Of a stretch of 64,000 nt of DNA, positions 25,845 through 34,240 are shown piece by piece. Origin of the DNA: Ruaniaceae bacterium KH17 (GTDB lineage: Bacteria; Actinomycetota; Actinomycetes; Actinomycetales; Actinomycetaceae); contig FZQV01000002.1 in assembly GCA_900199505.1 (NCBI GenBank), positions 1 to 64,000 of the forward strand, read 5' to 3'. Position 1 is the stretch's first letter. Each line of letters begins with the position of its first letter. The translations under genes were made by a program, and so were the position numbers. The notes beneath the pieces were generated by a model. The model saw only the letters and a list, made by a program, of their open reading frames with translations, did no database searches and was not told the DNA's origin.

Positions 25845-26839
25845 CGCGCGCGGTCACGCTTCGGGATGTGGCGGAACGGGCAGGGGTCTCGATCGCCACC
25901 GCCTCGAACGCGCTCACCAAACCCGGGCGTGTTGCGGCCGAGACACGCGATCGCGTGCTCGAGTCGGCTGCTTGGCTGGGCTACGAACAGCTCGTGACCG
26001 CTGGGACGCCGTCGGGCACCCGAAGAATCGGCGTGATCGCCCCGTTCACTACCTACACCTCGTACTCCGAGCGGCTGAAAGGCGTGCTCTCGGTGACGGG
26101 GACAGACAGCATCGAAGCGATCGTGTTCGATCATCCTTCGGCCAGCCGCTCACCCTCGCCCCGGCTGGCAACGCTCCCGTTCTCGGGCAACCTCGACGGA
26201 CTGATCATCATGGGGATCCCCGTGGACACAGATCTTGCGACGCGCCTGATCGTCCGCGAGCTACCGACCGTACTGGTGGATACCGATCACCCGCTCCTCA
26301 CCTCGATCGTGCTCGACGAAGCGTATGGCGCGAAACTCGCGGTGGATCATCTTGTGGAGCAGGGCTATACGCGCTTCGCCTACGTGACCGAAGGCCAGGT
26401 CTCGAAGGACTACATCTCGCAAGGGCGCAAGCGGCGCGCCGGCTTCTCGCGGGCGCTCGCCGAGCACGGCTACGGCGAGGATCAGATCATGCTGATCACC
26501 TCACGCACGGGCGATCTGCGCTCGGGCGCCTCGGCGGTTGATGCGGTCAAGGAGAAGTCGACGCGGCACCGCGTGGGCGTGCTTGCGGGCCACGATAACC
26601 TCGCCGCTGGTATGGTTGCGGGCCTGCGCGAACGCGGCGTTGACGTCCCCGGGCGCGTGGGTGTGATCGGATGGGACGGCGGGGACCTCGTGGAGGCGCT
26701 CGGCCTGACGACGATGCGGCAGCCTCTCGTCGAGACCGGCCAGCTGGGAGCGGAGCGGCTGATCGCGGCCCTCAATGACACGGCGCAGGTCGAGCGAGTG
26801 GTGCTGCGCCCGGTTCTGCGGAAAGGGGTCACGACGTGA
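25841..26839 (+). CDS. LacI-family transcriptional regulator of the ABC/hydrolase operon
   Basis: The N-terminal HTH VTLRDVAERAGVSIATASNAL (residues 5-25) and hinge precede a periplasmic-binding-protein-like sensor domain, 332 residues in all. It overlaps the transporter gene (ATGA) and the hydrolase gene (GTGA). It probably represses the operon at TGTAAAACCGTTTACA (20528-20543) until the imported ligand or a product binds. Confidence 0.92.
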   Translation: MTRAVTLRDVAERAGVSIATASNALTKPGRVAAETRDRVLESAAWLGYEQLVTAGTPSGTRRIGVIAPFTTYTSYSERLKGVLSVTGTDSIEAIVFDHPSASRSPSPRLATLPFSGNLDGLIIMGIPVDTDLATRLIVRELPTVLVDTDHPLLTSIVLDEAYGAKLAVDHLVEQGYTRFAYVTEGQVSKDYISQGRKRRAGFSRALAEHGYGEDQIMLITSRTGDLRSGASAVDAVKEKSTRHRVGVLAGHDNLAAGMVAGLRERGVDVPGRVGVIGWDGGDLVEALGLTTMRQPLVETGQLGAERLIAALNDTAQVERVVLRPVLRKGVTT

Positions 26840-27873
26840 CGGATCTGGAGCGACTGATCGCGGCGCTGAGTGAAGGAGCGCAGGAGCATGCGCAGCCACC
26901 TTTCGCGCCCGGCGCCGATTCCGAGGCGTGGCGTGCCGCCGTCGCCGCCGCACGCGCGGAGCATGATGCCAGCGCGATCCGGCACCGGGACCGTGTCGAT
27001 GCCGCGTGTGCGCGGCTCTTCGGGACAACGGCGGCGGAACTGCTCGGCGCACGTGATCTGGCCTCGCGTGAGATCGAGCTGCCGGTTCCCGAGGCCACGC
27101 GCCTGAACGGGGTGTTGCTGCCGGGGTATCTCGAGGCTGGCGTGCCGCGCCGGGATCGCGTGAACGTCACGGTGCTGTTCCCTGAGAACCCGAGTGCCAC
27201 GATCGTGCGGCTGCATGGCGGCGCGTTCTGGATGGGTGGGGGAGCGGTGCGCTCCATCGATCGCCCGCTCGTGGCACACCTCGCCGCCGCGGCGAATGCC
27301 ACCGTCCTGGACGTGGATTATCGGCTCGCCCCCGAGTACCCCTATCCCGCGGCGTTACTCGACGTGCTCGGGGTGCTGGACGCGGTGCACGCCGGCCAGA
27401 TCCCCGAGGCGATGGGTCCGATCGGGCTGGTGGGGACGTCGTCGGGCGGAAACCTCGCAACAATGGTGGCGCGGGTTGCGGACTCGATCGCCGCACTCGG
27501 ATTGATCGTTCCCTCGGTGGAACTGGCGGCGGGGGCGCAATCGGCCGAGGCCGATCCCGCGGCCTGGGAGTCTCGCAGTGCCCTCCTGCGGGGCTACATG
27601 GGCGAGCTCGACCCGGCCGATCCGTGGTTCTCGCCCGGCGCCCTGGATCGGCTCGACGGGATGCCGCCAACCTTTGCCGTGGTGGCCGAGCGCGACGAGG
27701 TGGCCGCCGGAGCGGCGGGCCTCTGCGCGGCGATTCGAGCCGCGGGGCAGGATGCGCAGACGCAGACCTACCCGATGACCCACGTGGTGGCACCGCCTCA
27801 GGTGGAGGCGGCATTCATTCGCGACCTTGGCACATTCCTTGCACGCGAGCTCACGCCGCCGTCCCCGGCGTAG
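26836..27873 (+). CDS. Alpha/beta hydrolase, hormone-sensitive-lipase-like esterase
   Basis: The protein has the HSL-family HGGAFWMGGG motif (oxyanion hole, 127-136) and nucleophile elbow GTSSGG with S202. A late acidic residue (AERDEVA) and a histidine (MTHVVAPP) complete the triad. It lacks a signal peptide and would hydrolyse a carboxyl ester in the cytosol. As the last gene of the LacI-controlled ABC operon, coupled by a GTGA overlap, it probably acts on the imported compound. Confidence 0.88.
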   Translation: MTDLERLIAALSEGAQEHAQPPFAPGADSEAWRAAVAAARAEHDASAIRHRDRVDAACARLFGTTAAELLGARDLASREIELPVPEATRLNGVLLPGYLEAGVPRRDRVNVTVLFPENPSATIVRLHGGAFWMGGGAVRSIDRPLVAHLAAAANATVLDVDYRLAPEYPYPAALLDVLGVLDAVHAGQIPEAMGPIGLVGTSSGGNLATMVARVADSIAALGLIVPSVELAAGAQSAEADPAAWESRSALLRGYMGELDPADPWFSPGALDRLDGMPPTFAVVAERDEVAAGAAGLCAAIRAAGQDAQTQTYPMTHVVAPPQVEAAFIRDLGTFLARELTPPSPA

Positions 27874-27882
27874 GCTTGGGGC

Positions 27883-29454
27883 ATGGCGGATCTCCTCATC
27901 GCCCACCCCCTTCTGACGCTGTTCTTCGTGGTGGGCCTCGGCGCGCTCATCGGCGCCATCCGGTTCGGCCCGGTCCGGTTCGGGGCCGCCGGTGTGCTCT
28001 TCGTTGGCCTGGCGCTCGCCGCATGGAATCCCGAACTCGGCGAGGGCATGGAGATCGTCCAGCAGCTCGGCCTCGCGCTCTTCGTGTACACCGTGGGGAT
28101 CGCGGCGGGGTCCACCTTCTTCCAAGGCCTGCGCCGCCAGATCCCGCTACTCGCAACGAGTGCCGTGCTGTGCCTGTTAGGCGCCATGATCGCCGTCGGG
28201 GGAGGCACCCTGCTGAACCTCGACCGGGCGCTCACGACCGGCCTCTACACGGGCGCGCTCACCGCGGCCCCGGCGCTCGACGCGGCAACCAGGATCTCGG
28301 GCGATCCTCAGGCCGCGGTGGGGTATGCGTTCGGATACCCGATCGGCGTCATTGTGGGGATCGTGGTGGTCTCGATGACCGTGACGCGTTCGTGGGTGGG
28401 GGCGAAGGACGCGCCCTCACTCGCGGCGAGCGGGCTGGACGCGATCACCGTGCGGGTGCGGCACACGATGCAGGCGCGGAACCTGCCCGCGTGGGCCGAG
28501 CAGCGGATCCGGATGTCCTACCTACGGCGCGAGGGCGTGACCCGCGTGGCGGTGCCCGGGGAGGAGTTGCGGGGCGACGATCTCGTGCTGCTCGTGGGCG
28601 ATCCCGAATCTCTGAACGAGGCCTTCAAGCAGGTGGGGGACCCGGTGGTGACCCACCTCGCGGACGATCGCTCCGAGGTGGCCTTCGAGTGGATCGTGGT
28701 CTCGAACCCGGATGTCGCCGGGCGCACGGTGGCCGATTTGAAGCTACCGGTGAAGTTTGGGGCGGTGATGACCCGCGTCAAGCGCGGCGATCTCGAGCTG
28801 TTGGCCCGCGATGATCTCGCGTTGCAGTTGGGTGACCGGGCCGCCGTCGTCGTGCCCGTGGAAGAGCTCGAAGGCATCCAGGACTATCTTGGGGACTCGC
28901 AGCGGCGCGTCTCGGAAGTCGATGCGATGGCGCTGGGCGTAGGCCTCGTGCTCGGCATGGCGCTGGGCGCGATCTCGTTCCCGATGCCCGGCGGCGGGGT
29001 ATTCCAACTCGGCCCCGCGGCGGGGCCGCTGATCGTCGGCATGATTCTTGGCGCGCTCCGGCGCGCCGGGCCCGTGGTGTGGACCATGCCGGAATCGGCG
29101 AACCTCACGATCCGGCAAGTGGGGCTGATGCTGTTCCTTACGGGGCTCGGGCTCACGGCGGGCGACGAGTTCGCGCTCCTCCTGGCGAGCCCGGACGGCT
29201 GGAAGGCGGCGATCCTCAGCGTGGTGATCGCGGGCGTGTGCTGCGCCGCCTTCGCCGTGGCAGGACGCTACCTTGGGCTCTCGGCCGCCCGGACTGCGGG
29301 GGGCGTGGCGGGGTTCCTTGGCCAGCCGGCCGTGCTGCAGGCCGCCGAGGCGCGTGCTGCGGACGAGCGAATCGGGGCCGCGTATGCCACTCTCTTCGCG
29401 TTCTCGATCGTGGTGAAGATTCTGCTCGTTCCGCTGATCTGGGAGCTGCTCTAG
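27883..29454 (+). CDS. AspT/YidE-family transporter with RCK_C (TrkA-C) domains
   Basis: The 523-residue membrane protein is made of two five-helix halves around a cytosolic insert (about residues 185-345). The insert has RCK_C motifs, with VPGEELRGDDLVLLVGD and DLALQLGDRAAVVVPVEEL marking the ends of the two domains. This is the aspartate:alanine exchanger family, whose known member exchanges aspartate and alanine; most bacterial copies have unknown substrates. It starts nine bases after the esterase stop and could be the last gene of that operon. Confidence 0.88.
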   Translation: MADLLIAHPLLTLFFVVGLGALIGAIRFGPVRFGAAGVLFVGLALAAWNPELGEGMEIVQQLGLALFVYTVGIAAGSTFFQGLRRQIPLLATSAVLCLLGAMIAVGGGTLLNLDRALTTGLYTGALTAAPALDAATRISGDPQAAVGYAFGYPIGVIVGIVVVSMTVTRSWVGAKDAPSLAASGLDAITVRVRHTMQARNLPAWAEQRIRMSYLRREGVTRVAVPGEELRGDDLVLLVGDPESLNEAFKQVGDPVVTHLADDRSEVAFEWIVVSNPDVAGRTVADLKLPVKFGAVMTRVKRGDLELLARDDLALQLGDRAAVVVPVEELEGIQDYLGDSQRRVSEVDAMALGVGLVLGMALGAISFPMPGGGVFQLGPAAGPLIVGMILGALRRAGPVVWTMPESANLTIRQVGLMLFLTGLGLTAGDEFALLLASPDGWKAAILSVVIAGVCCAAFAVAGRYLGLSAARTAGGVAGFLGQPAVLQAAEARAADERIGAAYATLFAFSIVVKILLVPLIWELL

Positions 29455-29464
29455 CGCGGACGGG

Positions 29465-30904
29465 CTACCGCAGAATCCGCAGCACGTGGATCGCGGTGGT
29501 GAGGACGTTCGCCCATTGGTGATGGCCGAGCTGTGGCGGGCCGGCAATCGGGACCACGCTCTGTGTGGCGATGGCCTGCGCCTCGGTGTACTTGAGAACG
29601 CCTTCGCTACCGTGGCGGCGGCCGAGTCCGGAGGCCTTCATGCCGCCCATCGGTGCGCCGTAGGACGCCCACGTGGCCGCGTAGCCCTCGTTGATGTTCA
29701 CCGTGCCGGCCTGGACCTGGCGCGCGATCTCGGCGCCGCGGTTCTTGGACCACACGGAGGCGTTCAGCCCGTACTCGGTGTCGTTCGCCAAGCGCACGGC
29801 CTCGGCGTCGGTCTCGACTCGGTAGAGGCTCACCACGGGTCCGAAGGTCTCCTCGGCGTACACGGTCATCGAGGGGTCCACATCGGTGAGCACCGTGGGC
29901 TCGTAGACGAGCGGGCCTAGGTCCGGCCGGGCGCGCCCGCCCGCGAGGAGCGTGGCACCCTTCCCGACGGCGTCGGCCACGTGTTCGGCGACGGTGTTCA
30001 GTTGGTCCTCGTTGATCATCGAACCCATATCCGCGTCCCAGTCCGTCCCCGCGCCGAGGCTCATCGCCTTCACACGGTCCACGAACTCGGTAACGAACTC
30101 GTCCCACACCGCGGTGTGAACGTAGATCCGCTCCATGCTCACGCAGAGCTGGCCGGAGTTGGAGAACGAGGCGTTCACGGCGCCGCGGGCCGCCTTCGAG
30201 ACGTCCGCATCCGCGAGCACAAGCAGCGGGTTCTTGCCACCGAGTTCGGCAGAGAAGCCGATCAGGCGCCGCGCGCACTGCTCCGCGAGGATCCGGCCCA
30301 CGCGGGTGGAGCCGGTGAACATCACGAAGTCGGATTGCTCAACGATCACCTCGCCGAGCTGCGCGCCCGGGCCGTGCACGAGTTGCATCACATCGTGGGG
30401 GAGGCCCGCCGCGCGCATCAGTTCGAGTGCGAATGCGATGGTCTTGGGGGTCTGAGAGTCCGGCTTGAGGACGACGGCGTTGCCCGCCACCAGCGCCGGC
30501 AGAGCGTCACTCACGGGCAGGGTGAGCGGGTAGTTCCACGGGGTGATGATGCCCACCACGCCCTTGGGGACGCGGCGTTCGATCGTCTTCGTGACCACGG
30601 GGAAGGCGCCGGCGTGGCGGCGCTCGCGGAGCAGGCTGGGGGCGGTACGCGCGATGTGGTGCGCGTGGAGCACGGTATCCGTGAACTCCTCCATGGCGCT
30701 CGCACGGTTCTTGCCGGTCTCCTCTTGGATCAGGTCTAGGGCTTCGTCGCGGTGCTGGTGCAGGAGCGTGGCGAAGCGGCTGACGATCGCGGTGCGCTCG
30801 GAGACCGGGGTTGCGGCCCAGCCCCGCTGGGAGGTGCGGGCGCTCGCGAACACATCGCGAACGGCGTCGGGCGTGAGGACAGCATCATCAACGAAAGCGG
30901 TCAT
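29465..30904 (-). CDS. Succinate-semialdehyde dehydrogenase-type aldehyde dehydrogenase
   Basis: The 479-residue aldehyde dehydrogenase has E220 (SAELGGKN) and catalytic C254 (NSGQLCVSMER). Overall it resembles the actinobacterial GabD2 group, which oxidises succinate semialdehyde with NAD(P). The ATG at 30904 gives the correct N terminus; the open frame upstream has no family similarity. It is a lone gene, convergent with the AspT-like gene. A second dehydrogenase of this type is in the aromatic cluster at 47029. Confidence 0.88.
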   Translation of the reverse strand: MTAFVDDAVLTPDAVRDVFASARTSQRGWAATPVSERTAIVSRFATLLHQHRDEALDLIQEETGKNRASAMEEFTDTVLHAHHIARTAPSLLRERRHAGAFPVVTKTIERRVPKGVVGIITPWNYPLTLPVSDALPALVAGNAVVLKPDSQTPKTIAFALELMRAAGLPHDVMQLVHGPGAQLGEVIVEQSDFVMFTGSTRVGRILAEQCARRLIGFSAELGGKNPLLVLADADVSKAARGAVNASFSNSGQLCVSMERIYVHTAVWDEFVTEFVDRVKAMSLGAGTDWDADMGSMINEDQLNTVAEHVADAVGKGATLLAGGRARPDLGPLVYEPTVLTDVDPSMTVYAEETFGPVVSLYRVETDAEAVRLANDTEYGLNASVWSKNRGAEIARQVQAGTVNINEGYAATWASYGAPMGGMKASGLGRRHGSEGVLKYTEAQAIATQSVVPIAGPPQLGHHQWANVLTTAIHVLRILR

Positions 30905-30974
30905 GCACCCATTGTTCCATCTCGAGGCGAACCTCTCGCGCCGGGCGGGTGTGCCCGCGCACAATGTGCGTCTG

Positions 30975-31005
30975 CGTCCCGTTATGGCTGCCGATTAACG
31001 GGACG
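30975..31005. repeat. Hairpin A with conserved loop
   Basis: The arms CGTCCCGTTA and TAACGGGACG are perfect over 10 bp and extend outward with GCGT/ACGC after two mismatches. The loop is TGGCTGCCGAT. The loop and its flanks match hairpin B (31385-31440), although the stems differ completely. Confidence 0.7.
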
Positions 31006-31064
31006 GACACGCAAGATCAGGAGAATCCTTGAGCGCGCACTCTAGGATCGCTACCGTTTGTGGC

Positions 31065-31220
31065 ATGACTAAGGCAGAAGACCCGAGGGAGCACGAGATC
31101 GGCACGTTCTGGAACTCGTTCGCTGGCGTCACTCCGGAGTCCTATGCGGCGACGATAGCCGAAGATGGGGATAGCTGGATCGAGGACTACTCACTTGAGG
31201 ATGCCCTCATCGGCGAGTAG
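31065..31220 (+). CDS. Small acidic hypothetical protein (51 aa)
   Basis: The frame from the ATG at 31065 encodes 51 residues rich in Asp and Glu (TFWNSFAGVTPESYAATI, then WIEDYSLEDALIGE), with a -10-like TAGGAT at 31043-31048. I recognise no family. Its composition looks protein-like and different from frame noise, but it could also be a remnant. It lies between the two conserved-loop hairpins. Confidence 0.4.
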   Translation: MTKAEDPREHEIGTFWNSFAGVTPESYAATIAEDGDSWIEDYSLEDALIGE

Positions 31221-31262
31221 CGGAAGCGCGGCGCAGGATAGGTCATCTGCCGCAGGGAAGAT

Positions 31263-31379
31263 CTAGTAGAACTCGTTGAGGACCCGCGCGATCATCTCGA
31301 GCCCATGCTGTTCGAAAGGCTCATCGTTCATCTGATGCGCCCATACAGTGTTTCCGAGTGCCTGCTTTAGGTGGGTGAG
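31263..31379 (-). pseudogene. Possible 3' remnant of an unknown gene
   Basis: The last 38 codons of an open frame read like a natural protein end (LKQALGNTVWAHQMNDEP, then HGLEMIARVLNEFY). Upstream the reading passes directly into hairpin B and loses any protein character. It may be the tail of a gene interrupted by, or recombined at, the hairpin. No family is assigned. Confidence 0.3.
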
Positions 31380-31384
31380 ACGCG

Positions 31385-31440
31385 GTTGTGGAGTCCTCGT
31401 CCATTTATGGCTGCGAATAGAAGGACGAGGACTCCACAAC
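31385..31440. repeat. Hairpin B with conserved loop (18-bp perfect stem)
   Basis: Arms 31385-31402 and 31423-31440 are exact complements over 18 bp. The 20-base loop contains TTATGGCTGCGAAT, matching TTATGGCTGCCGAT in hairpin A. It follows the stop of the CE7 esterase gene (minus strand) by 15 bases and could terminate it, but there is no U-run. Confidence 0.75.
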
Positions 31441-31455
31441 AGGTGTCTACGGCGG

Positions 31456-32424
31456 CTAGCCGAGGCGGGCGGCAAGCCAGGCGGCCTGCTTCGCCCAGTG
31501 CAGTTGGTCGCCACCTTCGTGGTGGTTGTACCGGTAGATCTCGATCTCGGCCTCGCCGCCGGCCCAGTTGTTCCGCGCCGCGAACACGGTCGAGGGCGGG
31601 CAGGTCATGTCCTGCAGCGCCGTCGAGAACAACGCGGGTGCCGTGGTGCGCGCCGCGAAGCTCACGCCGTCGAAGTATGAGAGCGTCTCGAACACGCGAT
31701 CCTCCGCCTCGCGGTGCACGGCGAGATACCGCACGATCTCCTCGTATGGGTCGAGCCCGGTCAGCCCGACGGCGCGCCCAAAGTGGCAGAGGAACGGCAC
31801 GTTGGGCATCACGCCGAGTAGGCCCGGAACGAGTCCGGCGGCGGCGATCGCGATCCCGCCACCCTGGCTGTTGCCAGTCACGGCCACCCGCGTGGCGTCC
31901 ACGTGTGGTAGCGCCCGGAAAGCGGCCACCGCGCGTACGGCGTCCGTGAACACGCGGCGGTAGTAGTACGTCTCCTGTGAGTCGATGCCGCGTGTCATAA
32001 AGCCGGGGTAGGAGAAGCCGGAGCCCTGCGGATCGGCGGTGCCACCGCCCGCGCCCCACGCACTGCCCTGGCCACGCGTGTCCATGATCAGGTAGGCGTA
32101 GCCCGCGCTCGGCCAGCGCAAGTGTTCGTGTGGGAGACCGCGCCCACCGCCGTAGCCCACGAACTCGACCACGCCGGGTAGCGGCTCATCCGCCCCAGCC
32201 GGCACGATAAGCCAGGCCTTGATCGGGTTGGCGTCGAACCCTGGGAAGGTCATGTCCCAGACGTCCACGAGCGACAGACCTGCGGCATACGGCTCCAGCA
32301 CCACGTCGCCGTCGGGAGAATGATCCGCGAGCGTGCGCGTCCAGAACTCGTCGAAGTCCGCGGGCGTGCGCACCGCGGGCCGGTACTCCTCAAGCTCGGC
32401 CGGCGAGAGATCGAAGAACGGCAT
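31456..32424 (-). CDS. Acetylxylan esterase / cephalosporin-C deacetylase family (CE7)
   Basis: The 322-residue protein has the complete CE7 signature: MDTRGQGSAWG, the nucleophile motif GNSQGGGIAIA, and a C-terminal HHEGG histidine. The YYYRRVFTDAVRAVAAF helix is characteristic. CE7 enzymes remove acetyl groups from xylo-oligosaccharides and similar small esters in the cytosol. It starts three bases after the fadD stop on the same strand. Confidence 0.93.
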   Translation of the reverse strand: MPFFDLSPAELEEYRPAVRTPADFDEFWTRTLADHSPDGDVVLEPYAAGLSLVDVWDMTFPGFDANPIKAWLIVPAGADEPLPGVVEFVGYGGGRGLPHEHLRWPSAGYAYLIMDTRGQGSAWGAGGGTADPQGSGFSYPGFMTRGIDSQETYYYRRVFTDAVRAVAAFRALPHVDATRVAVTGNSQGGGIAIAAAGLVPGLLGVMPNVPFLCHFGRAVGLTGLDPYEEIVRYLAVHREAEDRVFETLSYFDGVSFAARTTAPALFSTALQDMTCPPSTVFAARNNWAGGEAEIEIYRYNHHEGGDQLHWAKQAAWLAARLG

Positions 32425-32427
32425 CGG

Positions 32428-34230
32428 TCACTTCTCGCCGTAGAGCTCGGCGATCGTGTCCGCGTACCGCGCCTCGGTGGCGCCACGCTTCACCTTGAGT
32501 GAAGGCGTCAGGAGGCCGTTCTGCTCGGTGAAGTCCTCGCCAAGCACCGTGAACTTGCGGATCGATTCGGCGCGCGAGACGGCTTCGTTCGTCCGCGTCA
32601 CGGCGCGATCGATGGCCGCCAGTACCCGCTCGTCGTTTCGCGCCTGGGCGACCGTCATCGGCGGCAACCCGTGATTCTCCAGCCAGCCGGGGAGCATCTC
32701 GGCGTCCAGGGTCACGAGTGCGCCAATGAACGGCTTCCCATCGCCGACGACGAGCACCTGGGAGACGATCGGGTGCCCCCTCAAGCCGTCCTCAAGGACG
32801 GCGGGAGCCACGTTCTTCCCGCCCGCAGTGACGATGATGTCCTTGGCGCGGCCGGTGATGGTGACGTAACCGTCGTCATCGATGCCACCGAGATCACCGG
32901 TCTTGAACCAGCCATCATTGAACGCATCCGCAGTGGCGGCATCGTTCTTCCAGTACCCGTGGAAGACGTGATCGCCCTTCGTTTCGATCTCGCCGGTGTC
33001 GCTAATCCGGACCGCCGCCTGTGGGAAGGGCACGCCGATTGTGCCGATCTTCGTGCGATCGGGCAGGTTACAGGTCACGGGGGCGGTGGTCTCGGTGAGG
33101 CCGTAGCCCTCGAGGATCTTGATGCCCACGCCGCGGAAGAAGTGGCCGAGCCGGTCGCCGAGCGCGGCGCCGCCAGAGACGACGTATTCTACGTTCCCGC
33201 CGAGTAGCTCCATGATCTTGCCGAGCACGAGCCGCGAGGCGATGGCATGCTGTGCCTTGAGCGCCGCGCTCGGCCCGCCCGGCTGCTCGAGGGCCTTCGA
33301 GTATTCGATGGCCACCTTCGTGGACCAGCGGAAGATCTTCAGTTTCGCGCCGGAACCGGCCTTCGCATCCGCCGAGTTGAAGATCTTCTCGAACAAGCGC
33401 GGGACGGCGAGGATGTAGGTGGGCTTGAAGGTCCCCACGTCCGCGATGAGGTTCTTGGTGTCGGGGGAGTGCCCGGCCACCGTGGGTGTTGCCACGCACA
33501 GCACCTCGATGAAGCGCGCAAAGACGTGCGCGAGGGGCAGGAAGAGAAGGGTGCGGCTGGTGTCCTTGTTGCACACATCGTGGAAGCCGATCCGGCCAGA
33601 GTGGGTGAGGAACACGAAGTTAGAGTGGTGTAGGACCACGCCCTTGGGGCGTCCCGTCGTGCCTGAAGTGAAGATGATCGTCGCGACATCGTCTCCGACG
33701 ACGGACTCCTCGCGCTCGGCGACGATGGCCGGGTCCACGCTCTGGCCGCGTTCGGTCAACTCGCCGATCGCGCCGTCGTCAAAAACGAAGACTTCGCGGA
33801 CCGACGGCACCTTCTCCTTGAGGCCTTCAGCGATCAGTGCCTGGGCGTGCGTTTCAACGAAGACCATGGTGAGTTCGGCCTCTTGACCGATGTAGAGCGC
33901 CTGTTCCGCCGAGGAGGTCTCGTAGATCGGCACCGGCACGGCGCCGGCCCACCAGGAAGCGAAGTCGACGAGCGTCCACTCGTAGCGGGTGCGGGACATG
34001 ATGCCCACGCGGTCGCCCTTCTGCACGCCCGAGGCGATCAGGCCAGCGGCCACCGCCTGCACTTCCTCCACGAACTGGGCAACGCTCACGGGGATCCAGT
34101 CGGAGCCAATCGAACTCTTGCGCTCCCATTGTGGCCGCGAGGGATCGGCCGCGAGCTTCTCTTTCAGGATTCCGGTAATCGACTGGGTACGATCCCACTC
34201 GACGGGGGTGGGATTCGTCATCTCCTGCAT
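32428..34230 (-). CDS. Long-chain fatty-acid--CoA ligase (AMP-forming)
   Basis: The 600-residue ANL-superfamily enzyme has the P-loop IIFTSGTTGRPKGVV, the A5 motif YGLTETTAP and the A7/A8 motifs GWFKTGDLG and ITGRAKDIIVTAGGKNVAP. It activates fatty acids to acyl-CoA via acyl-AMP. The family resembles FadD15-type ligases. GAGGA precedes the ATG at 34230; upstream in-frame codons overlap the valS end and are unlikely. It follows valS by ten bases. Confidence 0.92.
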   Translation of the reverse strand: MQEMTNPTPVEWDRTQSITGILKEKLAADPSRPQWERKSSIGSDWIPVSVAQFVEEVQAVAAGLIASGVQKGDRVGIMSRTRYEWTLVDFASWWAGAVPVPIYETSSAEQALYIGQEAELTMVFVETHAQALIAEGLKEKVPSVREVFVFDDGAIGELTERGQSVDPAIVAEREESVVGDDVATIIFTSGTTGRPKGVVLHHSNFVFLTHSGRIGFHDVCNKDTSRTLLFLPLAHVFARFIEVLCVATPTVAGHSPDTKNLIADVGTFKPTYILAVPRLFEKIFNSADAKAGSGAKLKIFRWSTKVAIEYSKALEQPGGPSAALKAQHAIASRLVLGKIMELLGGNVEYVVSGGAALGDRLGHFFRGVGIKILEGYGLTETTAPVTCNLPDRTKIGTIGVPFPQAAVRISDTGEIETKGDHVFHGYWKNDAATADAFNDGWFKTGDLGGIDDDGYVTITGRAKDIIVTAGGKNVAPAVLEDGLRGHPIVSQVLVVGDGKPFIGALVTLDAEMLPGWLENHGLPPMTVAQARNDERVLAAIDRAVTRTNEAVSRAESIRKFTVLGEDFTEQNGLLTPSLKVKRGATEARYADTIAELYGEK

Positions 34231-34240
34231 GGTTATTCCT

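Noticed and set aside
27624-28814. Plus-strand frame spanning the esterase and AspT genes
   Set aside because: It is Arg-rich and crosses two well-supported genes in another frame.
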